NCBI RefSeq assembly: GCF_048564905.1
Contig: NW_027328739.1
Span: forward strand, 6,138,001 to 6,202,000
Direction of reading: 5' to 3'
DNA length: 64,000 bases
Source of the DNA: Vicugna pacos
Taxonomy: Eukaryota > Chordata > Mammalia > Artiodactyla > Camelidae
A model generated the notes under the pieces. The model saw only the letters and a program-made list of their open reading frames with translations. It had not been told where the DNA came from and searched no databases. Position numbers and translations under genes: made by a program. Shown here piece by piece: positions 31,016-46,019 of the stretch. Within the stretch, counting starts at the first letter, position 1. Every line of letters begins with the position of its first letter.

Positions 31016-34000
31016 GCAGAACATAGAATTTAGAATACAGAATACAGAATACTTAATATAAAATTTAGAATATAGAATGTAGAACACAGAATATAGATTA
31101 TAGAATACGGAATCCAGAATATAGAATGAAAAATATAGAATATAGAATGATGAACACAAAATATAGAATATAGAATAGAGAATATAGAACCCAGAATTTA
31201 GAACATGCAATTTAGAACACAGAATTTAGAATATAAAAACAGAATACTGAATATCGAATTTAGCATATAGAATGTAGAACACAGAATATGGTATGTAGAA
31301 TACAGAAAGCAGAATATAGAATACAGAATATAGAAAGTAGAATACAGAATATAGAATATGGAAAACAGAATACATAACCCAGAATTTAGAACATGGAATT
31401 CAGAACACAGAATTTAGAATATAGTATACAGAATACTGAATATAGAAATTAGAACATAGAATGCATTACACAGAATTAAGAAAATATAATGCAGAATACT
31501 GTATATAGAATTTATAAACAGGAATGCAGAACACAAAATATAGAAAATAGAATAAAGAATACTGAATATAAAATTGAGAATATATATTGAATAACACAGA
31601 ATATAGATAATAGACTAGTGAATGGAGAATATAGAAGGTAGAATAAAGAATGAAGAACACAAAATATAGAATATAAAATGGAGAATATAGAACCCAGAAT
31701 TTAGAAATGGAATGCAGAACATAAAATATACAATATAGAATACAGAATACTGAATAAATATTTTAGAATATAGAATGTAGAACACAGAATATAGAATATA
31801 GAATAGGAAATGCAGAATAGATTATGTAGAATACAGAATGGGAAACAAAAATATAGAATATAGAATAGTAATATAGAACCCAGAATATAGAACACAGAAT
31901 GCAGAACACAGAATTTAGAATACAGAATACAGAATACTTAATATAAAATTTAGAATGTAGAATGTAGAACACAGAATATAGAATATAGAATACTTAGTAC
32001 AGAATATAGTATACAGAATATAGAATGTAGAACCCAGAATATAGAATATTGAATATAGAATATAGAATACAGATTATAGAACCCAAAGTTTAGAACATGG
32101 AATGCAGTACACAGACTTTAAAATATAGAATACTGAATACTGGACATAGAATATGAATATACACTATAGAACACAGAATTTAGAATATAGGATACCGAAT
32201 ACTGAATATAGAATATAAATATACAATTTAGAACACTGAATATAGAATAGAGAATAGAGAATAGAGAACAAAAAATTTAGAACATGGAATGCAGAACACA
32301 GAATTAAGAATATGAAATGCACAATACTGTATATAGAATTTAGAATATAGAATGAATAAAACAGAATATAGAATATACAATACGGAATGGAGAATATAGA
32401 AGGTAGAATATAGAATGAAGAACACAATATATAGAATATAGTATAGAGAATATAGAACCCAGAATTTAGAAATGGAATGCAGAACAGAGAATTTAGAATA
32501 TAGAATACAGAATACTGAATAAAGATTTTAGAATATAGAATGTAGAACACAGAATATAGAATATAGAATAGGGAATGCAGAACATAGTACGTAGAATACA
32601 AAATGAAGTACACAAATATAGAATATAGAATAGTGAATATAAAAACCAGAAATTAGAACACGGAATTCAGAACACAGAATTTACAATATAGAACACAGAA
32701 TAATCAATATAAAATTTAGAATACACAATGTAGAACACAGAATATAGAATATAGAATAGAGAATAGAGAATCCAGAATTTAGAACATGGAATGCCAAACA
32801 CAGAATTAAGAATATTGAATAAATATTACTGAATATAGAATTTAGAATATAGAATGTAGAACACAGAATTTAGAATATAGAATAGAGAATACTGAAAATA
32901 GAATTTAGAATATAGAATTTTGAGCTCAGAATATAGAATACAGAATAGAGTTTTAGAACCCAGAATTTAGGACAAGGAATGCAGAACACAGAATTTAGAG
33001 TATATAATACAGAATACTGAATATAGAATTTAGAACATGGAATGCCGAACACAGAATTCAGAATATAGAATACAGAATACTGAATAAAGAATTTAGAACA
33101 TAGAATGCGGAACACAGAATTTCGAATACAGAATACAGAATACTGAATATAGAATTTAGAACATAGAATGCGAAACACACTATTTAGAATAAAGAATACA
33201 GAATACTGAATATAGATTTTAGAACATGGAATTCATAACCCAGAGTATAGAAATTACATTACGGAATACTGAATATACAATTTAGAATATAGAATGTAGA
33301 ACACAGAATATAGAATATAGATTACGTAATGCAGAATATAGACTACAGAGCATAGAATGTAGAACAAAGAATATAGAATATGGAAAAAAGAATACAAAAC
33401 CCAGAATTGAAAACATGGAATGCAGAACACAGAATTTAGAATATAGAGTACAGAATACTGAATATAGAATTTAGAATATAGAATGTAGAACACAGAATTT
33501 AGAATACAGAATAAAGAATACTGAATTTAGAATTTCGAATATAGAATGTAGAACACAGAATATAGAAAATAGAATTGAGAATATAGAACCCAGAATTTGG
33601 AACATGGAATGCAGAACACAGAATATAGATTATAGAATACAGAATACTGAATATAGAATTTAGAATATAGAATGTATAAACAGAATATAGAATATAGAAT
33701 ACGGAATGCAGAATAGAGAATACAGAATATAGAATGTAGAACACAGAATATAGAATATGGAAAACATAATACAAAACCCAGAATAGAGAACATGGAACAG
33801 AACACAGAATTTAGAATATAGAATACAGAATACTGAATATAGAATTTAGAACATAGAATGCAGAACCCAGAATTTAGAATATAGAATACAGAATACTGAA
33901 TGTAGGATTTATAATATACAATGTAGAACCGAGAATATTGAATATAGAATACGGAATGCAGAATATAGAATACAGAATATAAAATGTAGACCTCAGAATA

Positions 34001-34085
34001 TAGAATAGATAATAGAGTATATAGAACCCAAAATTTAGAACATGGAATGCAGAACACAGAATTTAGAATATAGAATACAGAATAC
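29890..34085 (+). repeat. ~9.42 kb-offset direct repeat, second copy
   Basis: Partner of 20470-24655. Its left ~1.1 kb is also the right end of block B and therefore resembles 6.16-7.27 kb of block A. Its right end (33039-34085) is a third copy of the sequence at 1-1050 and 23608-24655. After 34085 it continues into a segment holding a cggcatg phrase that also occurs near 5752, 10914, 29499 and 40329. Confidence 0.8.
31615..32927 (+). repeat. Kilobase block H, copy 4 (spacing class 1308)
   Basis: Markers at 31615 (here ctagtgaatggag) and 32922 are 1307 apart, so this copy belongs with copy 2, from which it lies about 9.42 kb away. The shared extra module supports copy 4 and copy 2 being closest relatives. 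Confidence 0.78.
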
Positions 34086-34599
34086 TGAATATAGAACTTA
34101 CAATAGAGAATGTAGAAAAAAATACAGAATACGGCATGAAGAATATACAATACAGAATAGAGAATGCAGAACACAGAATATAGAATATGGAAAACAGAAT
34201 ACAAAACACAGAATTTAGAACATGGAATGCAGAAAACAGAATTTAAAATATAGTATACCGAATACTGAATATAGAATTTAGAACATAGAATGCAGAACAC
34301 AGAATTAAGATTATAGAATGCAGAATACTGTATATAGAATTTATAAACAGGAATGCAGAACATAGAAGTTAGAAAAGAGAATAAAGAATATTGAATATAG
34401 ATTTTATAATATATAATATATAACACAGAATATAGAATATAGACTACGGAATGGAGAATATAGGAGGTAGAAATAGGAATGAAGAACACAAAATATAGAA
34501 TATAGAATAGAGAATATAGAACCCAGAATTTAGAAATGGAATGCAGAACACAGAATTTAGAATATAGAATACAGAATACTTAACATAAATTTAGAATAT

Positions 34600-36412
34600 A
34601 GAATGTAGAAAACAGAATATAGAATATAGAAAACAGAATACATAAACCAGAATTTAGATCATGGAATGCAGAACACAGAATTTAGAATATAGTATACAGA
34701 ATACTGACAATAGAATTTAGAATATAGAATGCAGGACATAGAATTTAGAATATAGAATACAGAATACTGAATATAGAATTTAGAATATAGAATGTACAAG
34801 TCAGAATATTGAATATAGACTGTGGAATGGAGAATATAGAAGGTAAAATATAGAATGATGAACACAAAATATAGAATAGAGAATTTAGAACACAGAACAT
34901 AGAACACGGAATGCAGAACACAGAATTTAGAATATGGAATACAGAATATTGAAAATAGAATTTAGAATAAAGAATGTAGAACACAAAATTTAGAATATAG
35001 AATAAAGAATACTGAATATAGAATTTAGAATATTGAATGTAGAACACAGAATATAGAATATAGAAGGTAGAATATACAACCAAGAATTTATAACATGGAA
35101 TTCAGAACACAGTATTTAGAATAATGAATAAAGAATACTGAATATAGAATTTAGAATCTAGAATGTAGAACACAGAATATAGAATATATACAACAGAATG
35201 CAGAATATAGAATATAGAATAATGAGGACAAATATAGAATACAGAGTATAGAACCTAAAATTTAGAACATGGAATGTAGAACACAGAATATAGATTACAA
35301 AATACTGAATATCGTATTTAGAAAATAGAATGTAGAACACAGAATATGGAATGTAGAATACGGAAGGCAGAATATTGAATACAGAATATAGAATGTAGAA
35401 CACAGAATTTAGAATATGGAAAACAGAATATAGAACCCAGAATTTAGAACATGGAATGCAGAACACGAAATTAAAACATATAATACAGATTACTGAATAT
35501 AGAATATGAATATACAATCTAGAACCCAGAATTTACAATACACAATACAGAATACTGAATACAGGATTTAGAATATACAATGTAGAACCGAAAATATAGA
35601 ATATAGTATACTGAATGCAGAATATAGAATACAGTATATACAAGTAGAACACAGAATATAGAATAAAAAACAGAGTATATAAAACCCAAAATATATAAAA
35701 TGGAATGCTGAACACAGAATATAGAATATAGAATACAGAATACTGAATATAGAATTTAGAATATAGAATGTAGAACACAGAATATAGAATATAGGATACG
35801 GAAGGTATAATATAGAATACAGAATATAGAATTTATTACACAAAATATAGAATATGGACAACCGAATACAGAACCCTAAATTTAGAACATGGAATGCAGA
35901 ACACAGAATTTAGAGTATATAATACTGAATACTGAATATAAAATTTAGAATATAGAATGTAAAACACAGAATATGGAATGTATAATACGGAATGCAGAAT
36001 ATTGAATACAGAATATAGAATGTAGAACACAGAATTTAGAATATGGAAAACAGAATATAGAACCCAGAATTTAGAACATGGATTGCAAAACACACAATGT
36101 AGAATTTAGAATACAGATTACAGAATATAGACTTTAGAATATAGAATGTACAACACAGAATTTAGAATATAGAATACAGTATAATGAATATAGAATTTAG
36201 AATATAGAATGTAGAACACAGAATATAGAATATAGAATAGAGAATATAGAACCCAGAATTTTGAAAATGGAATTCAGAACACAGAATTAAGAATATAAAA
36301 TACAGAATAGTGAATAAAGAATTTAGAATATAGAATGTAGAACACAGAATAGAATATAGAATAGGGAATGCAGAATATCGAATACAGAATATAGAATGTA
36401 GAACACAGAATA
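34600..36412 (+). repeat. Dispersed 1.8 kb block P, copy 2, between two halves that are contiguous in block B
   Basis: The sequence left of it (33039-34085) corresponds to 23608-24655. The sequence right of it, from about 36600, corresponds to 24695 onward. In block B those two stretches adjoin. Here they are separated by about 0.5 kb of cggcatg-type sequence plus this block, which is a copy of 7770-9605. The mosaic is best explained by unequal exchange or segment conversion inside the array. No transposon ends are present. Confidence 0.72.
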
Positions 36413-36599
36413 TAGAATATGAAAAACAGAATACTAAACCCATAATTGAGAACATGAATGCAGAACACAGAATTTAGAATATAGAATACAGAATGCTGAA
36501 TATAGAATTTTGAATATAGCATGTAGAACACAGAATTTAGAATATAGAATAAAGAATACTGAATATAGAATTTAGAATATAGAATGTAGAACACAGAAT

Positions 36600-39500
36600 A
36601 TAGAATATAGAGAACGGATTGCAGAGTAAAGAATATAGAATATTGAAAGATGAACACAAAATATACAATTTAGAATAGAGAATATAAAAGAGAGAATTTA
36701 GAAAATGAAATGTAGAACACAGAATTTAGAATATAGAATACAGAATACTGAATATTGAACTAAGAATATAGAATGTAAAACACAGAATATACAATATAGA
36801 ATACAGAATATAGAATAAAGAATACAGAAAATAGAATGTAGAACATAAAATATAGAATATGGAAAACAGAATACAGATCCCAGAATTTAGAATATGGAAT
36901 GCAGAACACAGAATTTAGAATATAGAATACTGAATACTGAATATAAAAATTAGAATATAGAATGTAGAACACAGAATATGGAATGTAGAATACGGAATAC
37001 AGAATATTGAATACATAATATAGAAAGAAGAACACAGTATTTAGAATATAGAATACAGAATACTGAATATAGAGTTTAGAATATAGAATGTAGAACATAT
37101 AATATAGAATATAGGATAATGAATGCAGAATATAGTATGTAGAATATAGAATGAAGAACACAAATATAGAATAGAGAATAGAGAATAGAGAACCCAGAAC
37201 TTAGAACACGGAATGCAAAACACAGAATTTAAAATAAAGAATACAGAATACTTAATATAAAATTTAGAATATAGAATGTAGAACACAGAATATAGAATAT
37301 AGAATACGGAATGCAGAATATAGAATATAAAATATAGAATATAGAATGATGAACACAAAATTTAGAATATAGAATAGAGAATATAGAACCCAGAATTTAG
37401 AACATGCAATTTAGAACACAGAATTTAGAATATAAAATCAGAATACTGAATATCGAATTTAGAATATAGAATGTAGAACACAGAATATGGTATGTAGAAT
37501 ACGGAAAGCAGAATATAGAATACAGAATATAGAAAGTAGAATACAGAATATAGAATATGGAAAACAGAATACATGACCCAGAATTTAGAACATGGAATTC
37601 AGAACACAGAATTTAGAATATAGTATACAGAATACTGAATATAGAATTTAGAACATAGAATGCAGTACACAGAATTAAGAATATAGAATGCAGAATACTG
37701 TATATAGAATTTATAAACAGGAATGAAGAACACAGAATATAGAAAATAGAATAAAGGATACTGAATATAGAATTGAGAATATATATTGAATAACACAGAA
37801 TATAGATAATAGACTACTGAATGGAGAATATAGAAGGTAGAATAAAGAATGAAGAACACAAAATATAGAATATAAAATAGAGAATATAGAACCCAGAATT
37901 AAGAAATGGAATGCAGAACATAAAATATGGAATATAGAATACAGAATACAGAATAAATATTTTAGAATATAGAATGTAGAACACAGAATATAGAATATAG
38001 AATAGGAAATGCAGAATACAGTATGTAGAATACAGAATGAAAAACAAAAATATAGAATATAGAATAGTGAATATAGAACCCAGAACATAGTACACGGAAT
38101 GCAGAACACAGAATTTAGAATACAGAATACAGAATACTTAATATAAAATTTAGAATGTAGAATATAGAACACAGAATATAGAATATTGAATATAGAATAT
38201 AGAATACACATTATAGAACACAAAGTTTAGAACATGGAATGCAGTACACACTCTTTAAAATATAGAATACCGAATACTGGACATAGAATATGAATATACA
38301 ATATAGAACACAGAATTTAGAATATAGGATACCGAATACTGAATATAGAATATAAATATACAATTTAGAACACTGAATATAGAATAAAGTATAGAGAATA
38401 GAGAACACAAATTTAGAACATGGAATGCAGAACACAGAATTAAGAATATGGAATGCACAATACTGTATATAGAATTTAGAATATAGAATGAATAACACAG
38501 AATATAGAATATAGAATACGGAATGGAGAATTTAGAAGGTAGAATATAGAATGAAGAACACAATATATAGTATATAGTATAGAGAATATAGAACCCAGAA
38601 TTTAGAAATGGAATGCAGAACAGAGAATTTAGAATATAGAATACAGAATACTGAATAAAGATTTTAGAATATAGAATGTAGAACACAGAATATAGAATAT
38701 AGAATAGGGAATGGAGAACATAGTACGTAGAATTCAGAATGAAAAACACAAATATAGAATATAGAATAGTGAATATAGAAACCAGAAATTAGAACACGGA
38801 ATTCCGAACACAGAATTTACAATATAGAACACAGAATAATTAATATAAAATTTAGAATATACACTGTAGAACACAGAATATAGAATATAGAATAGAGAAT
38901 ATAGAATCCAGAATTTAAAACATGGAATGACAAACACAGAATTTAGAATATTGAATACATATTACTGAATATAGAATTTAGAATATAGAATGCAGAACAC
39001 AGAATTTAGAATATAGAATAGAGAATACTGAAAATAGAATTTAGAATATAGAATTTTGAGCTCAGAATATAGAATATAGAATAGAGTTTATAGAACCCAG
39101 AATTTAGCACATGGAATGCAGAACACAGAATTTAGAGTATATAATACAGAATACTAAATATAGAATTTTGAACATGGAATGCCGAACACAGAATTCAGAA
39201 TATAGAATACAGAATACTGAATATAGAATTTAGAACATAGAATGCGGAACACAGAATTTCGAATACAGAATACAGAATACTGAATATAGAATTTAGAACA
39301 TAGAATGCGAAACACAGTATTTAGAATATAGAATACAGAATACTGAATATAGAATTTAGAACATGGAATGCAGAACCCAGAATTTAGAATATAAAATACA
39401 GAATACTGAATATATATTTTAGAACATGGAATGCATAACCCAGAGTATAGAAATTACATTACGGAATACTGAATATACAATTTAGAATATAGAATGTAGA

Positions 39501-40690
39501 ACACAGAATATAGAATATAGATTACGTAATGCAGAATATAGACTACAGAATATAGAATTTAGAACACAGAATATAGAATATGGAAAAAAGAATACAAAAC
39601 CCAGAATTGAAAACATGGAATGCAGAACACAGAATTTAGAATATAGAGTACAGAATACTGAATATAGAATTTAGAATATACAATGTAGAACACAGAATTT
39701 AGAATACAGAAAAAAGAATACTGAATATAATTTCGAATATAGAATGTAGAACACAGAATATATAAAATAGAATAGAGAATATAGAACCCAGAGTTTTAAA
39801 CATGTAATGCAGAACACAGAATATAGATTATAGAATACAGAATACTGAATATAGAATTTAGAATATAGAATGTATAAACAGAATATAGAATATAGAATAC
39901 GGAATGCAGAATAGAGAATACAGAATATAGAATGTAGAACACAGAATATAGAATATGGAAAACATAATACAAAATCCAGAATACAGAACATGGAACAGAA
40001 CACAGACTTTAGAATATAGAATACAGAATACTGAATATAGAATTTAGAACATAGAATGCAGAACCCAGAATTTAGAATATAGAATACAGAATACTGAATG
40101 TAGGATTTAGAATATACAATGTAGAACCGAGAATATAGAATATAGAGTACGGAATGCAGAATATAGAATACAGAATATAAAATTAGAACTCAGAATATAG
40201 AATAGATAATAGAGTATATAGAACCCAATATTAAAACATGGAATGCAGAACACAGAATTTAGAATATAAACTACAGAATACTGAATATAGAATTTACAAT
40301 ATAGAATGTAGAACAAAAACACAGAATACGGCATGCAGAATATACAATACAGAATAGAGAATGCAGAACACAGAATATAGAATATGGAAAACAGAATACA
40401 AAACTCAGAATTTAGAACATGGAATGCAGAAAACAGAATTTAAAATATAGTGTACCGAATACTGAATATAGAATTTAGAACATAGAATGCAGAACACAGA
40501 ATTAAGATTATAGAATGCAGAATACTGTATATAGAATTTATAAACAGGAATGCAGAACACAGAATTTAGAAAAGAGAATAAAGAATACTGAATATAGAAT
40601 TTATAATATATAATATATAACACAGAATATAGAATGTAGACTATGGAATGAAGAATATAGAAGGTAGAAATAGGAATGAAGAACACAAAA
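36600..40690 (+). repeat. Block B-like segment continuing into a copy of 33.0-34.5 kb
   Basis: From the gagaacgg phrase (36610, with 24705) it matches block B at offset 11905; from about 36.95 kb the offset is 12094. The difference is exactly 189, and the extra sequence (about 36.72-36.90 kb) is one full three-module unit. From gagctc at 39058 on, it also matches 32922 onward at offset 6136, later 6197 (aaataggaat at 34471 and 40668). Confidence 0.75.
37814..39063 (+). repeat. Kilobase block H, copy 5 (spacing class 1245)
   Basis: Markers at 37814 and 39058 are 1244 apart. It lies in the 36.5-39.7 kb region that follows copy B with an offset of about 12094. Confidence 0.78.
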
Positions 40691-43600
40691 TATAGAATAT
40701 AGAATAGAGAATATAGAACCCAGAATTTAGAAATGGAATGCAGAACATAGAATTTAGAATACAGAATAGAGTATACTGAATAAAGATTTTAGAATATAGA
40801 ATGTAGAACATATAATATAGAATATAGAATAGGGAATGCAGAATATAGTATGTAGAATATAGAATGAAGAACACAAATATAGAATAGAGAATAGAGAATA
40901 GAGAACCCAGGATACAGAACATGGAATGCAGAGCACAGAATTTAGAATATAGAACACAGAATACTGAATATAAGTTTAGAATATAGAATATAGAACACAG
41001 AGAATAGAATATAGAATCCGGAATATGAATATACAATTTAGAATATAGAATGTAGAACACAGAATATACAATATAGAATACGGAATGCAGAATATAGAAT
41101 ACAGAACATAGAATGTAGAACACAGAATATAGAATTAGGAAAACAGAATACAAAACCCAGAATTGAAAACATGGAATGCACAACACAGAATTAAGAATAT
41201 AGAATACAAAATACTGAATATAGAATTTAGAATACAGAATGTAGAACAGAGAATTTAAAATACAGAATATAGTATGCTGAATATAGAATTAGAACATAGA
41301 ATGTAGAACACAGAATATAGAAAATAGAATAGAGAATATAGAACCCAGATTTAGAACATGGAATGCAGAACACAGAATTTAGAATATAGAATACAGTATA
41401 CTAAATATAGAATTTAGAATATAGAATGTAGAACACAGAATATAGAATATAGAATACGGAATGCAGAATATAGAATATAGAATATAGAATGATGAACACA
41501 ATACATAGAATATAGAATAGAGAATAAAGAACCCAGAATTGAGAACATGGAATGTAAAACCAAGAATTTAGAATATAGAATACAGAATACTGAATATCGA
41601 ATTTAGAATATAGAATGTAGAACACAGAATTTGGTATGTAGAATACGGAATGCAGAATATTGAATACACAATATAGAATGTAGAACACAAAATATAGAAT
41701 ATGGAAAACAGAATACAGAACCTAGAATTAAGATCATGGAATGCAGAACACAGAATTTAGAGTATATACTACCTAATAGTGAATATGAAATTTAGAATAT
41801 ACAATGTAGAATACAGAATATGGAATGTAGAATACGGAATTCAGAATATAGAATACAGAATATAGAATGTAGAACACAGAATATAAAATATAGGATAGAG
41901 TATATAGAACCCAAAATTTAGAACATGGAATGCAGAACACAGAAATTAGAATATAGAATACAGAATACTGAATATAGAATTTAGAATATAGAATGTAGAA
42001 CAAGAATACAGAATACGGCATGGATAATATACAATACAGAGCAGAGAATGCAGAACACAGAATATAGAATATGGAAAATAGTATACAAAACTCAGAATTT
42101 AGAACATGGAATGCAGAAAACAGAATTTAACATATACTATACAGAATACTGAATATAGAATTTAGAACATAGAATGCAGAACACAGAATTAAGATTATAG
42201 AATGCAGAACACTGTATATAGAATTTATAATCAGGGTTTCAGAACACAGAATTTAGAAAATAGAATAAAGAATACTGAATATAGTATTTAGAATATATAA
42301 TAAATAACACAGAATATAGAATATAGACTACGGAATGGAGAATATAGGAGGTAGAGTAAATAATAAAGAACAGAAAATATTGAATATAGAATAGAGAATA
42401 TTGAACCCAGAATTTAGAAATGGAATGCAGAACATAGAATTTAGAATATAGAATACAAAATACTGAATAAAGTTTTTAGAATATAGAATATTGAATCCAG
42501 AATATAGAATATAGAATAGAGAATGCAGAATATATTATGTAGAATATACAATGAAGAACACAAATATAGCATATAGAATAGTAAATATAGAACCCTGAAC
42601 TTAGAATACGGAATGCAGAACACAGAATTTAGAATATAGAATACAGAATACTTAATATAAAATGTAGAATATAGAATGTAGAAAATAGAATATAGAATAC
42701 GGAATGCAGAATACAGAATACAGAATATAGAATGTAGAACACAGAATATAGAATATTGAATAGAATATATGGAACCCAAATTTAGAACATGGAATGCAGA
42801 ACACATTATTTAGTACATAGAATACAGAATACTGAATATAGAATTTACAATATAGAATGTAGAACACAGAATATAGAATATGGAAAACAGAATACATAAC
42901 CCAGAATTTAGAACATGGAATGCAGAACACTGAATTTAGAATATAGTATAAAGAATACTGACAATAGAATTTAGAATATAGAATGCAGAACACAGAATTT
43001 AGAATATAGAATACACAATACTGAATATAGAATTTAGAGTATAGAATGTATAACACAGAATATAGAATATAGAATACGGAATGCAGAATATAGAAGGTAG
43101 AATATACAATGAAGAACACAAAATATAGAATATAAAATAGAGAATGTAGAACACAGAACTTACAAGACGGAATGCAGAACCCAGAATTTAGAATATAGAA
43201 TACAGTATATTGAATATCGAACTTAGAATATAGTATGTAGAACTCAGAATTTGGTATGTACAATACGGAATACAGAATATTGAACACAGAATATAGAATA
43301 TAGAACACAGAATTTAGAATATGCAAAACAGAATATACAACCCAGAATATAGACAATGGAATGCAGAACACAGAATTTAAAATATAGAATACAGAATTCT
43401 GAATATAGAATGCAGAACACAGAATATAGAATATAGAATACAGAATTCTGAATATAGAATTTAGAATATGGAATGCAGAACTCAGAAAATAGAATATAGA
43501 ATACAAATAACTGAATATAGATTTATAATATAGAATGTAGAACACAGAATAGAGAATATAGATTATAGAATATAGAACACAGAATCTAGAACATGGAATT
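40690..43600 (+). repeat. Satellite, mixed modules
   Basis: It begins with a fifth copy of the aagttta variant (40972; others at 4971, 13217, 15234, 28704), so 40.9-41.3 kb resembles 4.9-5.3 kb. The remainder is a mixture of module types. An aberrant phrase with ggg near 42235 is a mutated version of the usual aaacagg heptamer. No gene seen. Confidence 0.7.
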
Positions 43601-45100
43601 CATGACACAGAATTTACAATATAGAATACAGAATCCTGAATATAGAATTTAGAATATAAAATGTAGATCACAGAGTATAGAATATAGAAAACTGAATGCA
43701 GAATATACAATACAGAACATAGAATGTAGAACACAGAATATGGAATATGGAAAACAGAATACAAAACCCAGAACTGAAAAAATGGAATGCAGAACACAGA
43801 ATTAATTATATAGAATAAATAATACTGAATAAAGAATTTAGAATAAAGAATGTAGAACACAAAATTTAGAATATAGAATAAAGAATACTGAATATAGAAT
43901 TTAGAAAATAGAATGTAGAGCACAGAATATAGAATAGAGAATAGAGAATATAGAAACCAGAATTTATAACAAGGAATGCAGAACACAGAATTTAGAACAT
44001 AGAATACAGAATACTGAATATAGAATTTAGAAAATAGAATGTAGAACACAGAATATAGAAGATAGACTACGGAATGCAGATTATAGAATATAGAATATAG
44101 AATAATGAGCACAAAATATAAAATAGAGAATATAGAACCCAGAATTTAGAACATGGAATGTAGAACACAGAATATAGAATATAGAATACAGAATAGTGAA
44201 TATCGAATTTAGAAAATAGAATGTAGAACACACAATATGGAATGTAGAATACGGAATGCAAAATATTGAATACAGAATATAGAATGTAGAACACAGAAAT
44301 TAGAATATGGGAAGCAGAATATAGAACCCAGAGTTAAGAACATGGAATGCAGAACACAGAATTTAGAATATAGAATACAGAAAACTGAATATAGAATTTA
44401 GAATATATAGTGTAGAACAGAGATTAAAGAATATAGAATAGAAAATATAGAACCCAGAATTTAGAAATTGAATGCAGAACATAGAACTTAGAATACAGAA
44501 TACAAAATACGGAATAACGATTTTAGAATATAGAATGAAGAACACAGAATATAGTATATAGAATACAGAATATAGAACACAAAATTTAGAACATGGAATT
44601 CAGAACACAGAATTTACAATATTGAATACAGAATACTGATAATAGAATATGAATATACAATGTAGAACACATAATTTAGAATATAGAATACAGAATACTG
44701 AATATAGAATTTTAAATATACAATGTAGAACACAGAATATAGAATATAGAATACCGAATGCAGAATATAGAATACAGAAAATACAATGTAGAAAACAGAA
44801 TAGAGAATATGGAAACCAGAATACAAAACCGAGAATTGAGAACATGGAATGCAGAACTAATAATTTACAATATAAAATACAGAATACTGAATATAGAATT
44901 TAGAATATAGAATGTAGAATACAGAATTTGGATATATAATAAAGAATACTGAATATAGAATACAGAATATAGAATGTACAACACAGAATATAGAATAGAG
45001 AATAGAGAATATAGAACCCAGAATTTAGAACATGGAATGCAGAACACACAATTTAGAATATAGAATACATAACACTGAATATAGAATTTATAACATAGAA
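43600..45100 (+). repeat. ~2.4 kb-offset duplication K, first copy
   Basis: It matches 46020-47480. The offset is 2494 in the left part (to about 44.3 kb) and 2368 from about 44.6 kb (44649 with 47017). The step of 126 equals two 63-base modules, present here and absent from the second copy or the reverse. Confidence 0.75.
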
Positions 45101-46019
45101 TGTTGAACACAGAATATAGAATACGGCATGCAGAATATACAGTACAGAATAGTGAATGCAGAACACAGAATATAGAATATGGAAAACAGAATACAGAACT
45201 CAGAATTTAGAACATGGAATGCAGAACACAGAATTTAAAATATAGTATACAGAATAATTAATATAGAATTTAAAACGTAGAATGCAGAACACAGAATTAA
45301 GATTATATAATGCAGAATTCTGTATATAGAATTTATAAACAGGAATGCAGAACACAGAATTTAGAAAATTGAATAAACAATACTGAATATAGAATGTACA
45401 ATATATATTGAATAACACAGAATATAGATTATAGACTAAGGAATGGAGAAAATAAAAGGTAAAATAAGGAATGAAGAACACAAAATATAGAATATAGAAT
45501 AGAGAATATAGAACCCAGAATTTAGAAATGGAATGCAGAACATAGAATTTAGAATACATAATACAGAATACTGAATAAAGCTTTAAGAATATAGAATGTA
45601 GAACACAGAATATAGAATATAGAATAGGGAATGCAGAATATAGTATGTAGAGTATAGAATGAAGAACACAAATATAGAATACAGAATATTGAATATATAA
45701 CCCAGAAATTAGAACACGGAATGCAGAACGTAGAATTTAGAATATAGAATACAGAACAACTAATATAAAACTTAGAATATAGAATGTAGAACACAGAATA
45801 TAGAATATAGAATACGGAATGCAGAATATAGAAAACAGAATATAGAATGTAGAACACAGAATATAGCATATTGAATAGAGTATATGGAACCCAAAATTTA
45901 GAACATGGAATGCAGAACACAGAAATTAGAATATAGAATACACAATACTGAATATAGAATTTAGAATATAGAATGCAGAACACAGAATATAGAATACGGC
46001 ATACAGAATATACAATACA

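Noticed and set aside
33527-34489. 320-codon open frame on the minus strand
   Set aside because: It is the satellite read in threes; it spans several modules, has no domain, start context or codon bias, and equally long frames overlap it in other phases.
34085-36600. Transposon insertion
   Set aside because: The inserted material is satellite from elsewhere in the array, with no terminal inverted repeats, coding frame or target-site duplication.
3358-39063. gagctc and gaattc as functional sites
   Set aside because: They are restriction-like words created by point variation of the repeat. gagctc is useful as a copy marker, nothing more.
42652-43545. 297-codon open frame on the minus strand resembling a hydrophobic membrane protein
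   Set aside because: The aromatic/aliphatic heptapeptide is the automatic translation of the reverse complement of agaatat. The hydrophobicity is a by-product of T-rich codons.
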